A stretch of DNA of 64,000 nucleotides from Oleisolibacter albus. GTDB taxonomy: Bacteria > Pseudomonadota > Alphaproteobacteria > Azospirillales > Azospirillaceae. Location: NCBI RefSeq assembly GCF_003336875.1, contig NZ_QGNJ01000009.1, positions 91,155-155,154 of the forward strand. The letters are read 5' to 3'. This document shows, in pieces, positions 19,967 through 30,521 of this stretch (its first letter is position 1; each line of letters opens with the position of its first letter). The notes beneath the pieces were generated by a model. The model did not search any database and had not been told where the DNA came from. It saw only the letters and a program-made list of their open reading frames with translations. A program made the position numbers and the translations under genes.

Positions 19967-20059
19967 GTCGTCAGCCTTTCGTCGACCGCCCCGCGGGCCC
20001 CGCACGCCCCGCCCCCCTTATCCGGGGGTGGAACGCATTTCCGCACGGGATGCTTCCCA

Positions 20060-21394
20060 TTAGATAATGTCCCCGACGGGCCTGACAACAGAGAAGCATG
20101 GTCTACACGCAGGCTCAGGCATTGCCGGGATAACGGTACACCCTATGGCATCGGGTCCGGCGCAGACATAGTTCAGATGGGGTACGGTCAGCACCGTGCC
20201 GCCGCGCCAGATCGCCGGCAGCGTGCAGCGGACGGCCGCCGGCAAGGGCAGCCGCGCCAGGGCCGGGGCCGCCGCCTTGACCTGGGCCCAGCCCCCATCG
20301 CCCAGGGCCGCGACCCGCGCCGGCCCCTCCCCGTCCCAGCACAGGCGGAAACGGTTGTCCCAAACGACTGGTTTTCCACGAAAAATCGGCACGTCGGCGC
20401 CCAGATCCCGCGCCTCGCGGCAGAAGCGCCAGCCAGCGCGCAGCGGGCGGACCAGACAGCCACCCAGGCCGGCGCCGGTGCTGCGGCCATCCCGCAGATC
20501 CCGGCAGAGACGGGCCAGCCGCTCGCGCCGCGGGGCATAGTCGCGCCCGCCGACGACCGTGATCAGGGTGGCGAGCATCCGCTCCGCCAGCCCGGGATCG
20601 ACGCCCGCCAGGGCCTCCCCATCCAGGTCAACCCATCCTTCAGGATAGAAGCAGGCATGGCAGGCCAGCGCCGCGGCCATGGCCCGGTCGCGGGCGGCCC
20701 GCTCCTGCCCGGCCTGGCGGGCGTCTGCGGCCAGGGCCGCCGCACCGGCCACGCCGCCCCCGGCACGCAGGCGGCCGCGGGCGAAGCGGGGCGAGCGGTT
20801 GGAGGGGTCCTCGACCCATTCTTCCTGGCCCAGCGCCCGCAGGGTCGCCACCAGCCGCGCCTTGGGCAGATCCAGCAGCGGGCGGATCAGGCGCAGCTCC
20901 GCCGTCTCCCGCACGGCCGGCATGGCGGCCAGACCGTCGGGACCGCTGCGCGCCACCTGCCGCAGCAGAAACGTCTCTGCCTGATCGTCGCGGTGGTGGG
21001 CCAGGGCCAGGGTCAGAATGCCGGTGCTTCGGCACCGGGTCCGCAACAGGCCATGCCGGGCCGCGCGCGCGGCCTCCTGCAGGCCGGTGGCCGGTTTCTC
21101 CCCCTCCCAGGGCAGACTCTCCCAGGCGATGGCGCGGTCGCGCAGCCACCGCCCCACCTGCTCTGATTCCGCCGTCGACTCGGACCGCAGCCGGTGGTCC
21201 ACGGTCAGGGCCAGCACCGCGCCACCGCGGGCACGGCACCAGCGGTCCAGCAGCAGGGCCAGGGCCAGGCTGTCCGCCCCGCCGGACACACCGACGGCGA
21301 TGCGTGGCGCCGCCTCGAACGGTCCCAGCGGCGCCATGCGGCGGGCGAAGGCCGCGTCGTCGAGCGCGGCCGCGGCGGGATCGGTTACGAGCAC
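20060..21394 (-). CDS. tilS: tRNA(Ile)-lysidine synthetase
   Basis: Adds lysine to C34 of the AUA-reading tRNA-Ile. The PP-loop ATP motif VGVSGGADSLALALLLD and the later DDQAETFLLR and LIRPLLDLPKARL segments identify it clearly. At 444 residues it is normal length. It starts with GTG at 21394, overlapping the end of cpoB by 10 bases, so it is probably translated from the tol-pal-cpoB message or a nearby promoter. The tilS-ftsH order is conserved widely in bacteria. Confidence 0.94.
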   Translation of the reverse strand: MLVTDPAAAALDDAAFARRMAPLGPFEAAPRIAVGVSGGADSLALALLLDRWCRARGGAVLALTVDHRLRSESTAESEQVGRWLRDRAIAWESLPWEGEKPATGLQEAARAARHGLLRTRCRSTGILTLALAHHRDDQAETFLLRQVARSGPDGLAAMPAVRETAELRLIRPLLDLPKARLVATLRALGQEEWVEDPSNRSPRFARGRLRAGGGVAGAAALAADARQAGQERAARDRAMAAALACHACFYPEGWVDLDGEALAGVDPGLAERMLATLITVVGGRDYAPRRERLARLCRDLRDGRSTGAGLGGCLVRPLRAGWRFCREARDLGADVPIFRGKPVVWDNRFRLCWDGEGPARVAALGDGGWAQVKAAAPALARLPLPAAVRCTLPAIWRGGTVLTVPHLNYVCAGPDAIGCTVIPAMPEPACRPCFSVVRPVGDII

Positions 21395-22338
21395 TTCAGA
21401 CGGTTACGCTCCTGGTCGGCCCGGCGCTTGATGGTGGCCGGAGCATCCTTGAACTTGTTCTGCAGCTCGCCCAGGGCGGCGCAGGCCTCCTCGTTGCGCT
21501 TCAGGGCCGACAGCGACAGCCCCAGCTTCAGCAGGCTGTCCGGCGCCTTGTTGCTCTTGGGATATTTGGTATAGCCCTCGGCGAAGGCGATAGCCGCCTC
21601 CTTGAACTTGTTGCGGGCATAGAGCGACTCGCCCAGCCAGTATTCGGCATTGGCGGCCAGGGCATGGTTGGGATTGGCCTTCAGGAACTGGGTGAAGGCC
21701 TTTTCCGCCCCGGCATAGTCGGTCTGGCGCAGCAGGTTGAAGGCATTGTCATACTGGTCCTGGGCCGACCCTCCGGGGAGGTTGCCGCCATCCCCCTTGG
21801 CCGGCGTTCCGGCGGAGGGGCCGGCGGAGGGGCCGGCCGATGATCCCGCCGATGCTGCGGACGGTGACCCGGATTGCGACTCTGCCGCTGCCGGCGTGGA
21901 TGCGCCGCTGTCGGCCGCAGCCGGCATGCCGCCGCCCTGCTCCAGCCGCTGCAGCCGGAACTCCAGATCCTGCTGCATCTTCTGCATCTGCTCGCGCAGC
22001 TGGCCGATCTGATAGGTCGCCTCCTCATAGCGGCCGTTCAGGGTCGCCATGTCGCTTTCCAGCCGCTGCAGCCGGGCCTCGAAGCTGCCGGCCACGCTGG
22101 GCGGGATGGCGGCACCGGGGGTGGCGCCGCCCGACGGCGAGCCGCCGGCGCCGCCGCGATAGACAGTGCGGCTCAGGCTCTGGACATCGCTTTCCAGCCG
22201 GTCCAGCCGGTTCATCAGCTCGCGCATGTCGCCGCTCTGGGCCGAGGCGGACCCCGGCGGCACCAGGGCCAGCAGGGCGATGGCGGCCGAGGCGGCCAGG
22301 AGATGGCGGAAACGGCGGGAGGAAACGACGAGGCGCAT
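21385..22338 (-). CDS. cpoB: Tol-Pal system coordinator CpoB (YbgF)
   Basis: Periplasmic protein that links Tol-Pal constriction to peptidoglycan synthesis. The 317-residue precursor has a signal peptide cleaved near SASAQ, an N-terminal coiled coil with heptads (MRELMNRLDRLESDVQSLSR and LQRLESDMATLNGRYEEA), a low-complexity Ala/Gly/Ser/Pro linker with repeated GPSAGPSAG units, and C-terminal TPR repeats (QYDNAFNLLRQTDYAGAEKA onward). The ATG at 22338 gives a normal signal peptide. It lies after pal, separated by a terminator and repeats. Confidence 0.93.
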   Translation of the reverse strand: MRLVVSSRRFRHLLAASAAIALLALVPPGSASAQSGDMRELMNRLDRLESDVQSLSRTVYRGGAGGSPSGGATPGAAIPPSVAGSFEARLQRLESDMATLNGRYEEATYQIGQLREQMQKMQQDLEFRLQRLEQGGGMPAAADSGASTPAAAESQSGSPSAASAGSSAGPSAGPSAGTPAKGDGGNLPGGSAQDQYDNAFNLLRQTDYAGAEKAFTQFLKANPNHALAANAEYWLGESLYARNKFKEAAIAFAEGYTKYPKSNKAPDSLLKLGLSLSALKRNEEACAALGELQNKFKDAPATIKRRADQERNRLKCS

Positions 22339-22574
22339 GGCGGGCCGGAGCGGGTCCTGGAGGTTGGAAACGGCCGATGACGGATGGCTCCGCCGGCCGC
22401 GGGCGGCAAGGTAGCGTGTCCGGCCGCCGACAGGAAGCGTGCAACGGCATCGCGACACAAATGTGACCTGGCGCATTCACCTTTGCCGAAGGACCCGGCT
22501 GCCTGACGGACCGGGCGGCCCGCAGACGCGGCCCGGCCGCGCCGGAAGCGGCGATCCCGTGTGCCCCCCCCTGC

Positions 22575-22625
22575 GTGCAACGGAAGGGGCGTGCAACGGG
22601 AAGGGGCGCGCAACGGGAAGGGAAC
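22575..22625. repeat. about 17-bp tandem repeats after pal
   Basis: Three units of GTGCAACGGGAAGGGGC with small changes, at 22575-22590, 22591-22607 and 22608-22625, directly beside the pal terminator. Confidence 0.8.
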
Positions 22626-22627
22626 GC

Positions 22628-22665
22628 ACAAAGAAAAGGCGCCGCCCGGTTTCCCAGGCGGCGCC
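22628..22665 (-). terminator. strong intrinsic terminator after pal
   Basis: On the minus strand a perfect nine-pair stem GGCGCCGCC/GGCGGCGCC with a ten-base loop is followed by TTTTCTTTG, about 48 bases past the pal stop. It should end the tol-pal transcript. Confidence 0.85.
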
Positions 22666-22712
22666 GATCCTTGCCGGCCCGAAGGCCGTATCCGCGAAGC
22701 GGACCCGCGACC

Positions 22713-23204
22713 TTAGTTGATCACGGTCACGCCACGGCGGTTCTGGGCCCAGGCGGCCTCGTTCGAACCGAGGACGGCCGGACGCTCCTTGCCGTAGCTG
22801 ATGGTCTGGACGCGGGCGGTGTCGACGCCCAGGGCGACCAGGTAGTTCTTCACGGCGGTGGCGCGGCGCTCACCCAGGGCGAGGTTGTACTCGCGGGTGC
22901 CGCGCTCGTCGGCATGACCCTCAACGGTGATGGTCACGTTCTGGTACTGCTTCAGCCAAGCGGCCTGACGGTCCAGGGTCGCGGTGGCTTCCGGGGTCAG
23001 GTCGTAACGGTCGAAGCCGAAGAAGACGCGGTCGCCGACATTGACGACGAAGTCTTCGGCCGAACCGGGGACCGGGCCGGTCGTGTTGGTGGGCACAGCA
23101 GCGGTGGTGCCACCGGTGCTGGCGGTGGTGGCCGTCTCGGGCGTGGAGCTGCAGGCGGAAACCAGCAGAACAGCCGCGGCGAGGCTGAGGAACTTGAAGC
23201 GCAT
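22713..23204 (-). CDS. pal: peptidoglycan-associated lipoprotein Pal
   Basis: Outer-membrane lipoprotein that binds peptidoglycan and couples to TolA/TolB during division. The 163-residue precursor has a lipobox LLVSAC (lipidated Cys18), a Thr/Ala-rich linker and an OmpA C-terminal domain (FDRYDLTPEATATLDRQAAW, then the diaminopimelate-binding EGHADERGTREYNLALGERR). Length and layout are typical. It follows tolB by 153 AT-richer bases that likely contain an extra promoter, and is followed by a strong terminator. Confidence 0.97.
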   Translation of the reverse strand: MRFKFLSLAAAVLLVSACSSTPETATTASTGGTTAAVPTNTTGPVPGSAEDFVVNVGDRVFFGFDRYDLTPEATATLDRQAAWLKQYQNVTITVEGHADERGTREYNLALGERRATAVKNYLVALGVDTARVQTISYGKERPAVLGSNEAAWAQNRRGVTVIN

Positions 23205-23357
23205 TTTAGAGACCCCCTACTTCGAAACTGTCTATGATTATGATCGATTTATGCCCCACGAGCGACGCGGACCGTAAAACAGTCGCCGGCGATTACCGAT
23301 CTTCTGACTGTTTAAGTCTTGGCGTCGACCTTGCGATGCGAAAATAATGTGACCCCC

Positions 23358-24719
23358 TTAGGGAATCAAGGGAGACCAAGCGGGGTCCGAGGCGTCGGTC
23401 GGCGTGACGACCTGCCTTTCGTTAAACCCTGTCAGGTCAATAGAGAATAGCTTGGCTTGCCGCTGACGGTTGCCGTCCCCCGTCGGACGCTCCTTGAAGA
23501 ACATCAGCACACGCCCGTTCGGCGCCCAGGTCGGCCCCTCCACGTGGAAGGCCTCGGTCAGCATGCGCTCGCCGGTGCCGTCGGGCCGGACGACACCAAT
23601 GTAGAAGCGGCCGTCGGCGATGCGGGTGAAGGCAATCAGGTCACCACGCGGCGACCAGACCGGCGTACCATAACGCCCATGCCCGAAAGTAATCCGCTTC
23701 ACGTCCGCCCCGTCAGCATTCATCGTGTAGAGCTGCTGTGTTCCGCCACGGTCGGATTCGAACACGATTTTACTTCCGTCCGGCGAGTAAGACGGGGCCG
23801 TATCGATGGCCGGGCTGTTGGTCAACTGCGTCTGGCGCCGGGTGCGCAGGTCCAGGGTATAGATGTCGGTGTTGCCATTTTGCGCCAGCGACATGATTAC
23901 TTTATTGCCATCCGGCGAGAACCGGGGTGCAAAGGTCATGCCGGGGAAGTCGCCCAGCACTTCCTGGCGGCCGGTGTCGATATTGAACAGATATACCCGA
24001 GGCCTGTTGTTGAAGTAACTCAGATATGTGATTTCCTGGGCCGTGGGCGAGAAACGCGGGGTCAGCACCAGGACGCGGCCGTCGGTCAGGAAACGGTGGT
24101 TCTCGCCATCCTGGTCCATGATGGCCAGCCGCTTCACCCGCTGGTTGGCCGGGCCGGACTCGGCGATATAGACGACGCGGGTGTCGAAATAGCCGTCCTC
24201 ACCGGTGATGCGCTTGTAGATGGCATCGGAGATGATGTGGGCCACGCGGCGCCAGCCATCGGGCTGCACATTGTAGGCCAGCCCGGTCATCTGCTGGCCG
24301 GCCAGCACGTCGAACAGGCGGAACTCGATGCGGATGCGGCCATCCGGCAGCTGCTGCACCCCGCCGACCACCAGACCCTGGGCATCGATGACACGCCAGT
24401 CGGCATAGCGCGGCGTGCCGTTGCGCAGCTGTTCCGGCGTCTGGATGAAGCGCGACGGGTCGATGGGCCGGAACAGACCCGACCGCTCCAGATTGGCCGA
24501 GATCACCTTGGAGATGTTCTGGCCGATGGTCTGGGCCTGGGGCGAGTCGCCATAGAAGGTCGTCACCGCGATCGGCTTGGGATCGACCTTGCCGCTGGTG
24601 ATGTCGATGGACAGCTCGGCCTGGGCGGGCAGGGCCAGGAAGCCGGTCCCCAAGGCACAGGCCGCCAAGGCTGCGACGACAGCCCGGCGCAGCCGGGTCA
24701 GGAAGGATGGTTTCCGCAT
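23358..24719 (-). CDS. tolB: Tol-Pal periplasmic beta-propeller protein TolB
   Basis: Periplasmic partner of Pal. The 453-residue precursor has a signal peptide ending near LPAQA, an N-terminal alpha/beta domain ([20 protein letters not shown]) and six WD40-like beta-propeller blades with the repeated SPDGxKI/FxSDR pattern ([20 protein letters not shown]). The ATG shares one base with the tolA stop (TGATG), so translation is coupled. Confidence 0.97.
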   Translation of the reverse strand: MRKPSFLTRLRRAVVAALAACALGTGFLALPAQAELSIDITSGKVDPKPIAVTTFYGDSPQAQTIGQNISKVISANLERSGLFRPIDPSRFIQTPEQLRNGTPRYADWRVIDAQGLVVGGVQQLPDGRIRIEFRLFDVLAGQQMTGLAYNVQPDGWRRVAHIISDAIYKRITGEDGYFDTRVVYIAESGPANQRVKRLAIMDQDGENHRFLTDGRVLVLTPRFSPTAQEITYLSYFNNRPRVYLFNIDTGRQEVLGDFPGMTFAPRFSPDGNKVIMSLAQNGNTDIYTLDLRTRRQTQLTNSPAIDTAPSYSPDGSKIVFESDRGGTQQLYTMNADGADVKRITFGHGRYGTPVWSPRGDLIAFTRIADGRFYIGVVRPDGTGERMLTEAFHVEGPTWAPNGRVLMFFKERPTGDGNRQRQAKLFSIDLTGFNERQVVTPTDASDPAWSPLIP

Positions 24720-25726
24720 CAGAACATGTCCTTAGGCGTGAAGTTCATGACGATGGTGCCCTTGTCGGCATATTTGTCCACCGGCAACCGCAGCGTGCTG
24801 CAGGCCGGCAGAAGCGGCGCGCGCAGTGCGGATTCGGCGAAGGAACGGTAGCGCGGGTCCGACAGGGACCCGTAGAGCTTGGCATACTCGGTCTTCAGCA
24901 CCCGCATGGAGGTGTCGAAGAAGACGCGGACTTCCACCCGCATCTCGTTCACGCCCTTGGCGCCCGGATCGACGTTCCAGCAGCTGCGCATCTGCGACCG
25001 CAGCGCGTCCTCCTCGCTGAGGGCCAGCCGCTCGCCGGCTTTGGCATTGACAGGGGACGGCTGGGAGTCCGAGGAATCCTGCGTCTTGGCCGTCTCGGTC
25101 TGCTTCGGCGCGTCCTTCTGCGGCTGCGATTTGGGCGCATCCTTGAGGACGTTCTTCAGCACGCTGTCGAAGGACGTCTTCGGCGGCTCTTCCTTCTTCG
25201 GCTCCGGCTTCTTCTCCTCCTTCTTCGGCTCGGGCTTCGGCTCGGGCTTCGGCTCGGGCTTCGGAGGATCAGGCTTCTTCTCTTCCTTCTTCGGCTCCGG
25301 CTTCGGCTCCTCCTTCTTCGGCGGCTCCGGCTTCGGTTCCGGCTTGGGCTCGGGCTTGGGCTCGGGCTTCGGCGGTTCCGGCTTCGGCGGCTCGGGATTG
25401 GGAGGTTCCGGTTTGGGGGGCTCGGGCGCCTTCACCGGCGGCGGAGGCGGCGGCTCCTCCTTGGCCGGCGGCGGGGGGGCCGGCTGCGGCTTGGGCGGTT
25501 CCGGCTTCGGTGGTTCCGGTTTGGGCGGAGCGGGCTTGGGCGCCTGCGCATGCTCGCGCGGCTGGTCGAGGCGGGCGATGGTCATCGGCCCGACCTCCAC
25601 CACATCCACGGGAATTTCCTGGAGGAGCAGAACTTCCTGCTTCTCCATCAGGTGCGGCAGTCCGAACAGCGCGATCAGGAACAGCGCAACATGCAGCACC
25701 GCGGAGAGGATCAGGGCCGTACGCAT
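24719..25726 (-). CDS. tolA: Tol-Pal energy transducer TolA
   Basis: Inner-membrane protein that carries proton-motive energy from TolQR across the periplasm. It has one N-terminal membrane helix ([20 protein letters not shown]), a long Pro/Lys/Glu-rich domain (about residues 55-200) built from [13 protein letters not shown] repeats, and a C-terminal TolA/TonB-like domain with [17 protein letters not shown]. The repeat region is extended polyproline rather than the Ala/Lys helix of enteric TolA, as is common in alphaproteobacteria. It sits between tolR and tolB with small gaps. Confidence 0.94.
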   Translation of the reverse strand: MRTALILSAVLHVALFLIALFGLPHLMEKQEVLLLQEIPVDVVEVGPMTIARLDQPREHAQAPKPAPPKPEPPKPEPPKPQPAPPPPAKEEPPPPPPVKAPEPPKPEPPNPEPPKPEPPKPEPKPEPKPEPKPEPPKKEEPKPEPKKEEKKPDPPKPEPKPEPKPEPKKEEKKPEPKKEEPPKTSFDSVLKNVLKDAPKSQPQKDAPKQTETAKTQDSSDSQPSPVNAKAGERLALSEEDALRSQMRSCWNVDPGAKGVNEMRVEVRVFFDTSMRVLKTEYAKLYGSLSDPRYRSFAESALRAPLLPACSTLRLPVDKYADKGTIVMNFTPKDMF

Positions 25727-25749
25727 GGGTGGGTGTCCGGCGTTCCTGC

Positions 25750-26211
25750 TCAGCGGCTGCGCGGGTCGGATTCGATGACCAGCTTGGCCTCGGTCAGACC
25801 GGCCCGGCGGGCCTCGCTCAACACATCGATGATGGCGGCGTACTGGGCCTCGCGGTCCCCGCGCACCATCACCTTCCGATCGGGCGTCTGCTCGGCCACC
25901 GCGCGCAGGCGCGGCGCCAGGTCGCCCATCGGATATTCGTCATTATCGAACACCTTCTTGTCCTTGAAGGAGACGTTCCCCTTGGCCGTGACCGTGATCC
26001 ACAGGGGATCATCCTGGGTCTGGAGCGCCTGGGCGGCGCCCCGCGGCAGGTTCACGGGGATGCCGGCGGTCATCAGCGGGGCCGCCACCATGAAAATGAT
26101 GAGCAGCACCAGCATGACGTCCACCATCGGCGTCACATTGATGTCGGACATGGCCTTGCCGCCGCGGCGCCGGCCGCGGCCGCTGGACTTGCCCCCCAGG
26201 CTAACGCCCAT
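25750..26211 (-). CDS. tolR: Tol-Pal proton channel subunit TolR
   Basis: ExbD/TolR family protein (153 aa from the ATG at 26211): short basic N-terminus, one membrane helix with the channel aspartate in INVTPMVDVMLVLLIIFMVA, and a periplasmic domain containing LPRGAAQ and the GDREAQYAAIIDVLSEARRA helix. I prefer the ATG at 26211 over a TTG seven codons upstream because it gives the family-typical MGVSLGG beginning; it overlaps the tolQ stop by a few bases. Confidence 0.95.
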   Translation of the reverse strand: MGVSLGGKSSGRGRRRGGKAMSDINVTPMVDVMLVLLIIFMVAAPLMTAGIPVNLPRGAAQALQTQDDPLWITVTAKGNVSFKDKKVFDNDEYPMGDLAPRLRAVAEQTPDRKVMVRGDREAQYAAIIDVLSEARRAGLTEAKLVIESDPRSR

Positions 26212-26215
26212 GATC

Positions 26216-26950
<735 letters not shown>

Positions 26951-26954
26951 TCAT

Positions 26955-27515
26955 TCAGTCCTGAGAATACCGCGCGACGAACGCTTGCAGTACGGCGCGC
27001 AAAGGCTTGGGTAGACGCGCAGGCCTTCCCATATGGTTAATGCAGGCCAGTCGAAGGGTCAGGCGGGCCAGATCGGTCACATCCTCCCCCGGAACAGGCG
27101 GGATTTCCTGTCCGGGGGCGATCCCCCGGTCCGCGTCGGGCCGTCCGGGGGCCGGTCGGCGCACGGTCTGCAAGACATCAAGCGTGGCGCCGCCGATATC
27201 GGAGATCACCGTCACCACTTCAAGCGCATCATCCAGACGGGCGGGTTGCAGAAAGTCGATTTCGCAGCGCCGTACCGCAAAGGCAACACCGGCCTCATCG
27301 ATCATGGTGGAGTGGGGATAGCCCACCAGCCGCATCATCTCGGTGCGCGCCCGTTCGCAGAAGCGAAGATAATTGGCGTGATAGACGATGCCGCCGGCAT
27401 CCGTGTCCTCGTAATAGACACGCAGAGGATAGAGATGGGCGCCCCCGCCCACCAGGCGACCCAGCGGTGGCGCGGATGACGCAAGGGGGGGACAGGACAG
27501 CGGATCAGGACTCAT
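26955..27515 (-). CDS. ybgC: YbgC-type acyl-CoA thioester hydrolase
   Basis: Hot-dog fold thioesterase usually found at the head of tol-pal operons and proposed to act on short acyl-CoA or acyl-ACP linked to phospholipid metabolism. The catalytic motif [20 protein letters not shown] is intact. At 186 residues it is about 50 longer than the E. coli protein owing to an N-terminal Pro/Ser-rich leader and a loop insert rich in Pro/Gly ([20 protein letters not shown]). ATG at 27515 has GGAGG upstream and overlaps ruvB by 11 bases. Confidence 0.94.
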   Translation of the reverse strand: MSPDPLSCPPLASSAPPLGRLVGGGAHLYPLRVYYEDTDAGGIVYHANYLRFCERARTEMMRLVGYPHSTMIDEAGVAFAVRRCEIDFLQPARLDDALEVVTVISDIGGATLDVLQTVRRPAPGRPDADRGIAPGQEIPPVPGEDVTDLARLTLRLACINHMGRPARLPKPLRAVLQAFVARYSQD

Positions 27516-28599
27516 CACCAGCCTCCGGCAGGTTGCCGAGCAGATCCAGCTGCCGCGCCGGGCTGGCTGGCGGCGTCAGCCCGAGATAGCGGTAGCCGGT
27601 GTCGGTCAACATGCGCCCGCGCGGTGTGCGCTGCAACAATCCCTGCTGGATGAGATAGGGCTCGATGGTCTCCTCCAGCACGTCGCGCTGTTCGCCCAGG
27701 GCCGCACCCAGCGTGTCCACCCCCACCGGGCCGCCGCTGTAATTGTCGGCGATGCAGGCGAGATAGCGCCGGTCCATGGCGTCGAAGCCCATGCGGTCCA
27801 CCTCCAGCCGCAGCAGCGCCCGGTCGGCGGCACCGGCATCGACGATGGCCGTGCCCTGCACGGCGCAAATGTCGCGGACGCGGCGCAGCAGCCGGCCGGC
27901 GATGCGCGGCGTCCCGCGCGACCGGCGCGCCACCTCCAGCGCCCCGTCGGCGGTCATCTCCATGCCCAGCAGCCGCGCCCCGCGCGAGACGATCAGCTGC
28001 AACTCCTCCGGCTCGTAGAACTGCATGCGCAGCGGAATGCCGAAGCGCTCGCGCAGCGGCCGGGTGATGAGGCCCGAGCGGGTGGTCGCCCCCACCAGGG
28101 TGAACGGGGCCAGATCGATGCGCACGCTGCGCGCCGCCGGCCCCTCGCCGATGATGAGATCCAGCTGGAAATCCTCCATGGCGGGATAGAGGATCTCCTC
28201 CACCGCCGGCGACAGGCGGTGGATCTCGTCGATGAACAGCACGTCGTGCGGCTGCAGATTGGTCAGCAGCGCCGCCAGATCGCCGGCCTTGGCGATGACC
28301 GGGCCGGAGGTGGCGCGGAAGCCCACATTCAGTTCCTTGGCCACGATCTGGGCCAGGGTTGTCTTGCCCAGGCCGGGCGGGCCGAACAGCAGCACATGGT
28401 CCAGCGCCTCCCCGCGGGAGCGGGCGGCCTGGATGAACAGCGACAGGTTCTCGCGCACCTGGCGCTGGCCGATGAAGTCGGACAGCGACAGCGGCCGGAT
28501 CGAAGCCTCGCCCGTATCCAGGCCGATGCGGTCCTGTTCGACCATCCGTTCCGGACGGTCGGCGGGACGGGGCGCTTCCGGCTTCGGCGCGCGGCTCAC
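27505..28599 (-). CDS. ruvB: Holliday junction branch-migration helicase RuvB
   Basis: AAA+ motor of the RuvAB complex. 364 residues with the family N-terminus [23 protein letters not shown] block, Walker [16 protein letters not shown], Walker [13 protein letters not shown] and arginine-finger region [19 protein letters not shown]. It begins with GTG overlapping the ruvA stop (GTGA), so synthesis is coupled to RuvA. Confidence 0.97.
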   Translation of the reverse strand: MSRAPKPEAPRPADRPERMVEQDRIGLDTGEASIRPLSLSDFIGQRQVRENLSLFIQAARSRGEALDHVLLFGPPGLGKTTLAQIVAKELNVGFRATSGPVIAKAGDLAALLTNLQPHDVLFIDEIHRLSPAVEEILYPAMEDFQLDLIIGEGPAARSVRIDLAPFTLVGATTRSGLITRPLRERFGIPLRMQFYEPEELQLIVSRGARLLGMEMTADGALEVARRSRGTPRIAGRLLRRVRDICAVQGTAIVDAGAADRALLRLEVDRMGFDAMDRRYLACIADNYSGGPVGVDTLGAALGEQRDVLEETIEPYLIQQGLLQRTPRGRMLTDTGYRYLGLTPPASPARQLDLLGNLPEAGDES

Positions 28600-29216
28600 T
28601 GGCTCAACTCCTTCAACCCGGCCCGGATCAGGGCGGACATGTCGGCCTCAGCCCCCAGCTGCTGCACGGCCTTGTTCACGGCCGTGAACGCGTCGATGCG
28701 CCTGTAGCCGAGATTGACCAGGGCCGACACGGCGTCGCCCACGGCACTGACCGGCCCCGCCGGGGCGGCCCCCCCCTTGACCGGCGGGGCGGACGCCGCC
28801 GCCGGCAGGGCGAAGGCCGCGACCTTATCCTTCAATTCGTTCAAAATTCGGGCAGCCAGTTTCGGCCCCACCCCGTCGGCGCGGCACAGCGACGTCTTGT
28901 CCTGGGCGGCGATGCTGGTGGTCAGCTCGTCCGGCGACAGCACCGACAGCAGGTTCAGCGCCACCTTGGCCCCCACCCCCTGCACCGTGGTCAGCAGGCG
29001 GAACCAGTCGCGCTCCTCGGCGTCGGCGAAGCCGTAGAGCGCCATCTTGTCCTCCGACACCCACATCTCCGTCAGCACGGAGACGGCGGCGCCGGGGCTG
29101 CCCAGCCGGCGCAGGGTGCGGGCCGAGGCGCTGACCAGATAACCGACCCCGGCCACATCGATGATGGCCCAGTCCAGGCCGGTGGAGTCGAGCAGGCCCG
29201 ACAGTTTGGCGATCAT
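28596..29216 (-). CDS. ruvA: Holliday junction-binding protein RuvA
   Basis: Tetrameric DNA-binding subunit that loads RuvB on Holliday junctions. 206 residues: N-terminal OB-fold ([20 protein letters not shown]), two helix-hairpin-helix motifs ([18 protein letters not shown] and [19 protein letters not shown]), Ala/Pro-rich linker and C-terminal RuvB-binding domain ([19 protein letters not shown]). Its ATG overlaps the stop of the vapC toxin gene by four bases, which is unusual and discussed as a finding. Confidence 0.96.
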   Translation of the reverse strand: MIAKLSGLLDSTGLDWAIIDVAGVGYLVSASARTLRRLGSPGAAVSVLTEMWVSEDKMALYGFADAEERDWFRLLTTVQGVGAKVALNLLSVLSPDELTTSIAAQDKTSLCRADGVGPKLAARILNELKDKVAAFALPAAASAPPVKGGAAPAGPVSAVGDAVSALVNLGYRRIDAFTAVNKAVQQLGAEADMSALIRAGLKELSQ

Positions 29217-29638
29217 GGCTGTGCTCCCGTGCGCGGCAGCAGCAGCGGCAGGGCCGCCACCACATCCGTCCGGCTGAAATCGTTGCCCTTGAACAGCAGG
29301 GGGCAGTCCAGGCTCTTGGCCAGGGCATAGGCGGCGCAGTCGACCAGATTCAAGCGGGCGGCATGCCCCGTCCCGAAGCGCTGATAGGCCAGAAAGGCCA
29401 ACTCCGCCTGGTCGGCGTCGAAGGGATGGACCTCCGCCCCCAGTTCCCGCAGCAGCAGATGGAGCCGGTCGACCATGGACGGCCCGCGGCGCCCCAGCAG
29501 AACCGTTCTGGCTTCGGACAGGGTCAGGGCCGAGATCGCCGGCCTGTCCGCCCGCAGCAGCGCCTGCCCGAACAGGTCCGCATCGGCGTCACCGGTCATG
29601 GCGCTGACCAGGGCCGAGGTGTCGAGGACAATCCGCAT
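29213..29638 (-). CDS. vapC: VapC-family PIN-domain toxin ribonuclease
   Basis: A 141-residue PIN nuclease. The acidic residues expected to bind Mg are visible: Asp6 in IVLDTSALV, Glu in LTLSEARTVLLG, Asp in LNLVDCAAYALAKS and Asp in FKGNDFSRTDV. VapC toxins cut initiator tRNA or 23S rRNA; the target here is unknown. It shares one base with the end of the vapB antitoxin gene (TGATG) and its own stop overlaps the ruvA start, so antitoxin, toxin and RuvA are read in series. Confidence 0.92.
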   Translation of the reverse strand: MRIVLDTSALVSAMTGDADADLFGQALLRADRPAISALTLSEARTVLLGRRGPSMVDRLHLLLRELGAEVHPFDADQAELAFLAYQRFGTGHAARLNLVDCAAYALAKSLDCPLLFKGNDFSRTDVVAALPLLLPRTGAQP

Positions 29639-29898
29639 CAGTCGACAGGACCGCGATCATTGTATCCGATGAGGCCGTCCGGCGTGCGCGGATCGAGGTC
29701 CGGCAGCGCCTGCGCTTCCCGCAACAGGGCCTGGATCCGGGCTTCCCGCGCAAGCCGCGCGGCCTGGTCCTGATGGTCCAGCCGCGCCTTGGCCTGACGC
29801 AGCGCCGCATGCACGGCATCGGTGATCCCGATCCCCATGCGGTCGGCCACTTCCCGCGCCAGGGCGTCGACCTCGGGACTTTTGATGTTCAAGGCCAT
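29638..29898 (-). CDS. vapB: VapB-family antitoxin
   Basis: 86 residues of the VapB type seen with Rv0624-like VapC proteins: an N-terminal ALNIKSPEVDALAREVADRM DNA-binding segment and a charged helical C-terminus that would wrap the toxin, ending in PRTPDGLIGYNDRGPVD. It has a ribosome site AGGAAG close to the ATG, and the first AT-rich bases after ruvC (29899-29965) could hold its own promoter and operator. Confidence 0.88.
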   Translation of the reverse strand: MALNIKSPEVDALAREVADRMGIGITDAVHAALRQAKARLDHQDQAARLAREARIQALLREAQALPDLDPRTPDGLIGYNDRGPVD

Positions 29899-29971
29899 GG
29901 CGTCTTCCTTTCTTCCATGACAGGAAGAAATCTACACCACCCGAACAAAAGAGCAACGTGAACCGCCGGGT

Positions 29972-30499
29972 TCAGCCGCGGATGCCCAGCATGGCGGCAT
30001 CGACCTTGCGCCGGGTCTGGGCGAAATGGGCATGGCAGATGGCGACGGCCAGGGCGTCGGCGGCGTCGGCGGTGGAGCGCTGGAAACCCGGCAGCAACAT
30101 CTTCACCATATGCTGCACCTGCTCCTTGTCGGCATGGCCGGTGCCGACCACCGACTTCTTCACCAGCATGGGCAGATACTGCTCCACCGGCAGCCCGGCC
30201 TTGGAGGCCGACAGCAGGGCGATGCCGCGGGCCATGCCCAGCTTCAGGGTGGAGGACGGGTTCTTGTTGGCCAGGGTCTCCTCCACCGCCGCCTCCTCGG
30301 GCTGCCAGCTTTGGATGACCTCCATGATGCCGTCATGCAGGACCGTCAGCCGCACGGCCAGGTCCTGCTTGTCGTCGGTGTGGATGGTCCCGTCCGCCAC
30401 ATGGGTCAGCCGGTTGCCGGTGACGTCGATGACGCCCCAGCCGGTGTGGCGCAGGCCCGGGTCCAACCCCAGGACCCGGACGGTGCGGACGGGTGCCAT
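29972..30499 (-). CDS. ruvC: Holliday junction resolvase RuvC
   Basis: Endonuclease that cuts Holliday junctions. 175 residues with the four acidic active-site residues in recognisable contexts: [17 protein letters not shown] (first Asp), [14 protein letters not shown] (Glu) and [16 protein letters not shown] (two Asp). It follows YebC by 22 bases and is separated from ruvA by the vapBC insertion, whereas ruvC and ruvA are normally adjacent. Confidence 0.97.
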   Translation of the reverse strand: MAPVRTVRVLGLDPGLRHTGWGVIDVTGNRLTHVADGTIHTDDKQDLAVRLTVLHDGIMEVIQSWQPEEAAVEETLANKNPSSTLKLGMARGIALLSASKAGLPVEQYLPMLVKKSVVGTGHADKEQVQHMVKMLLPGFQRSTADAADALAVAICHAHFAQTRRKVDAAMLGIRG

Positions 30500-30521
30500 C
30501 CCCTTCTCCCGGCCGGGCGGA

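Larger units (their letters stand above)
22339..22712. other. pal-cpoB intergenic region without a gene
   Basis: This 374-base gap carries the pal terminator near pal, three 17-base tandem repeats, and presumably the cpoB promoter. No open frame here has credible protein character. Confidence 0.7.

Noticed and set aside
25170..25560. Dense short repeats that could suggest a CRISPR-like array
   Set aside because: They encode the in-frame KPEPPKPEP repeats of TolA; there are no unique spacers.
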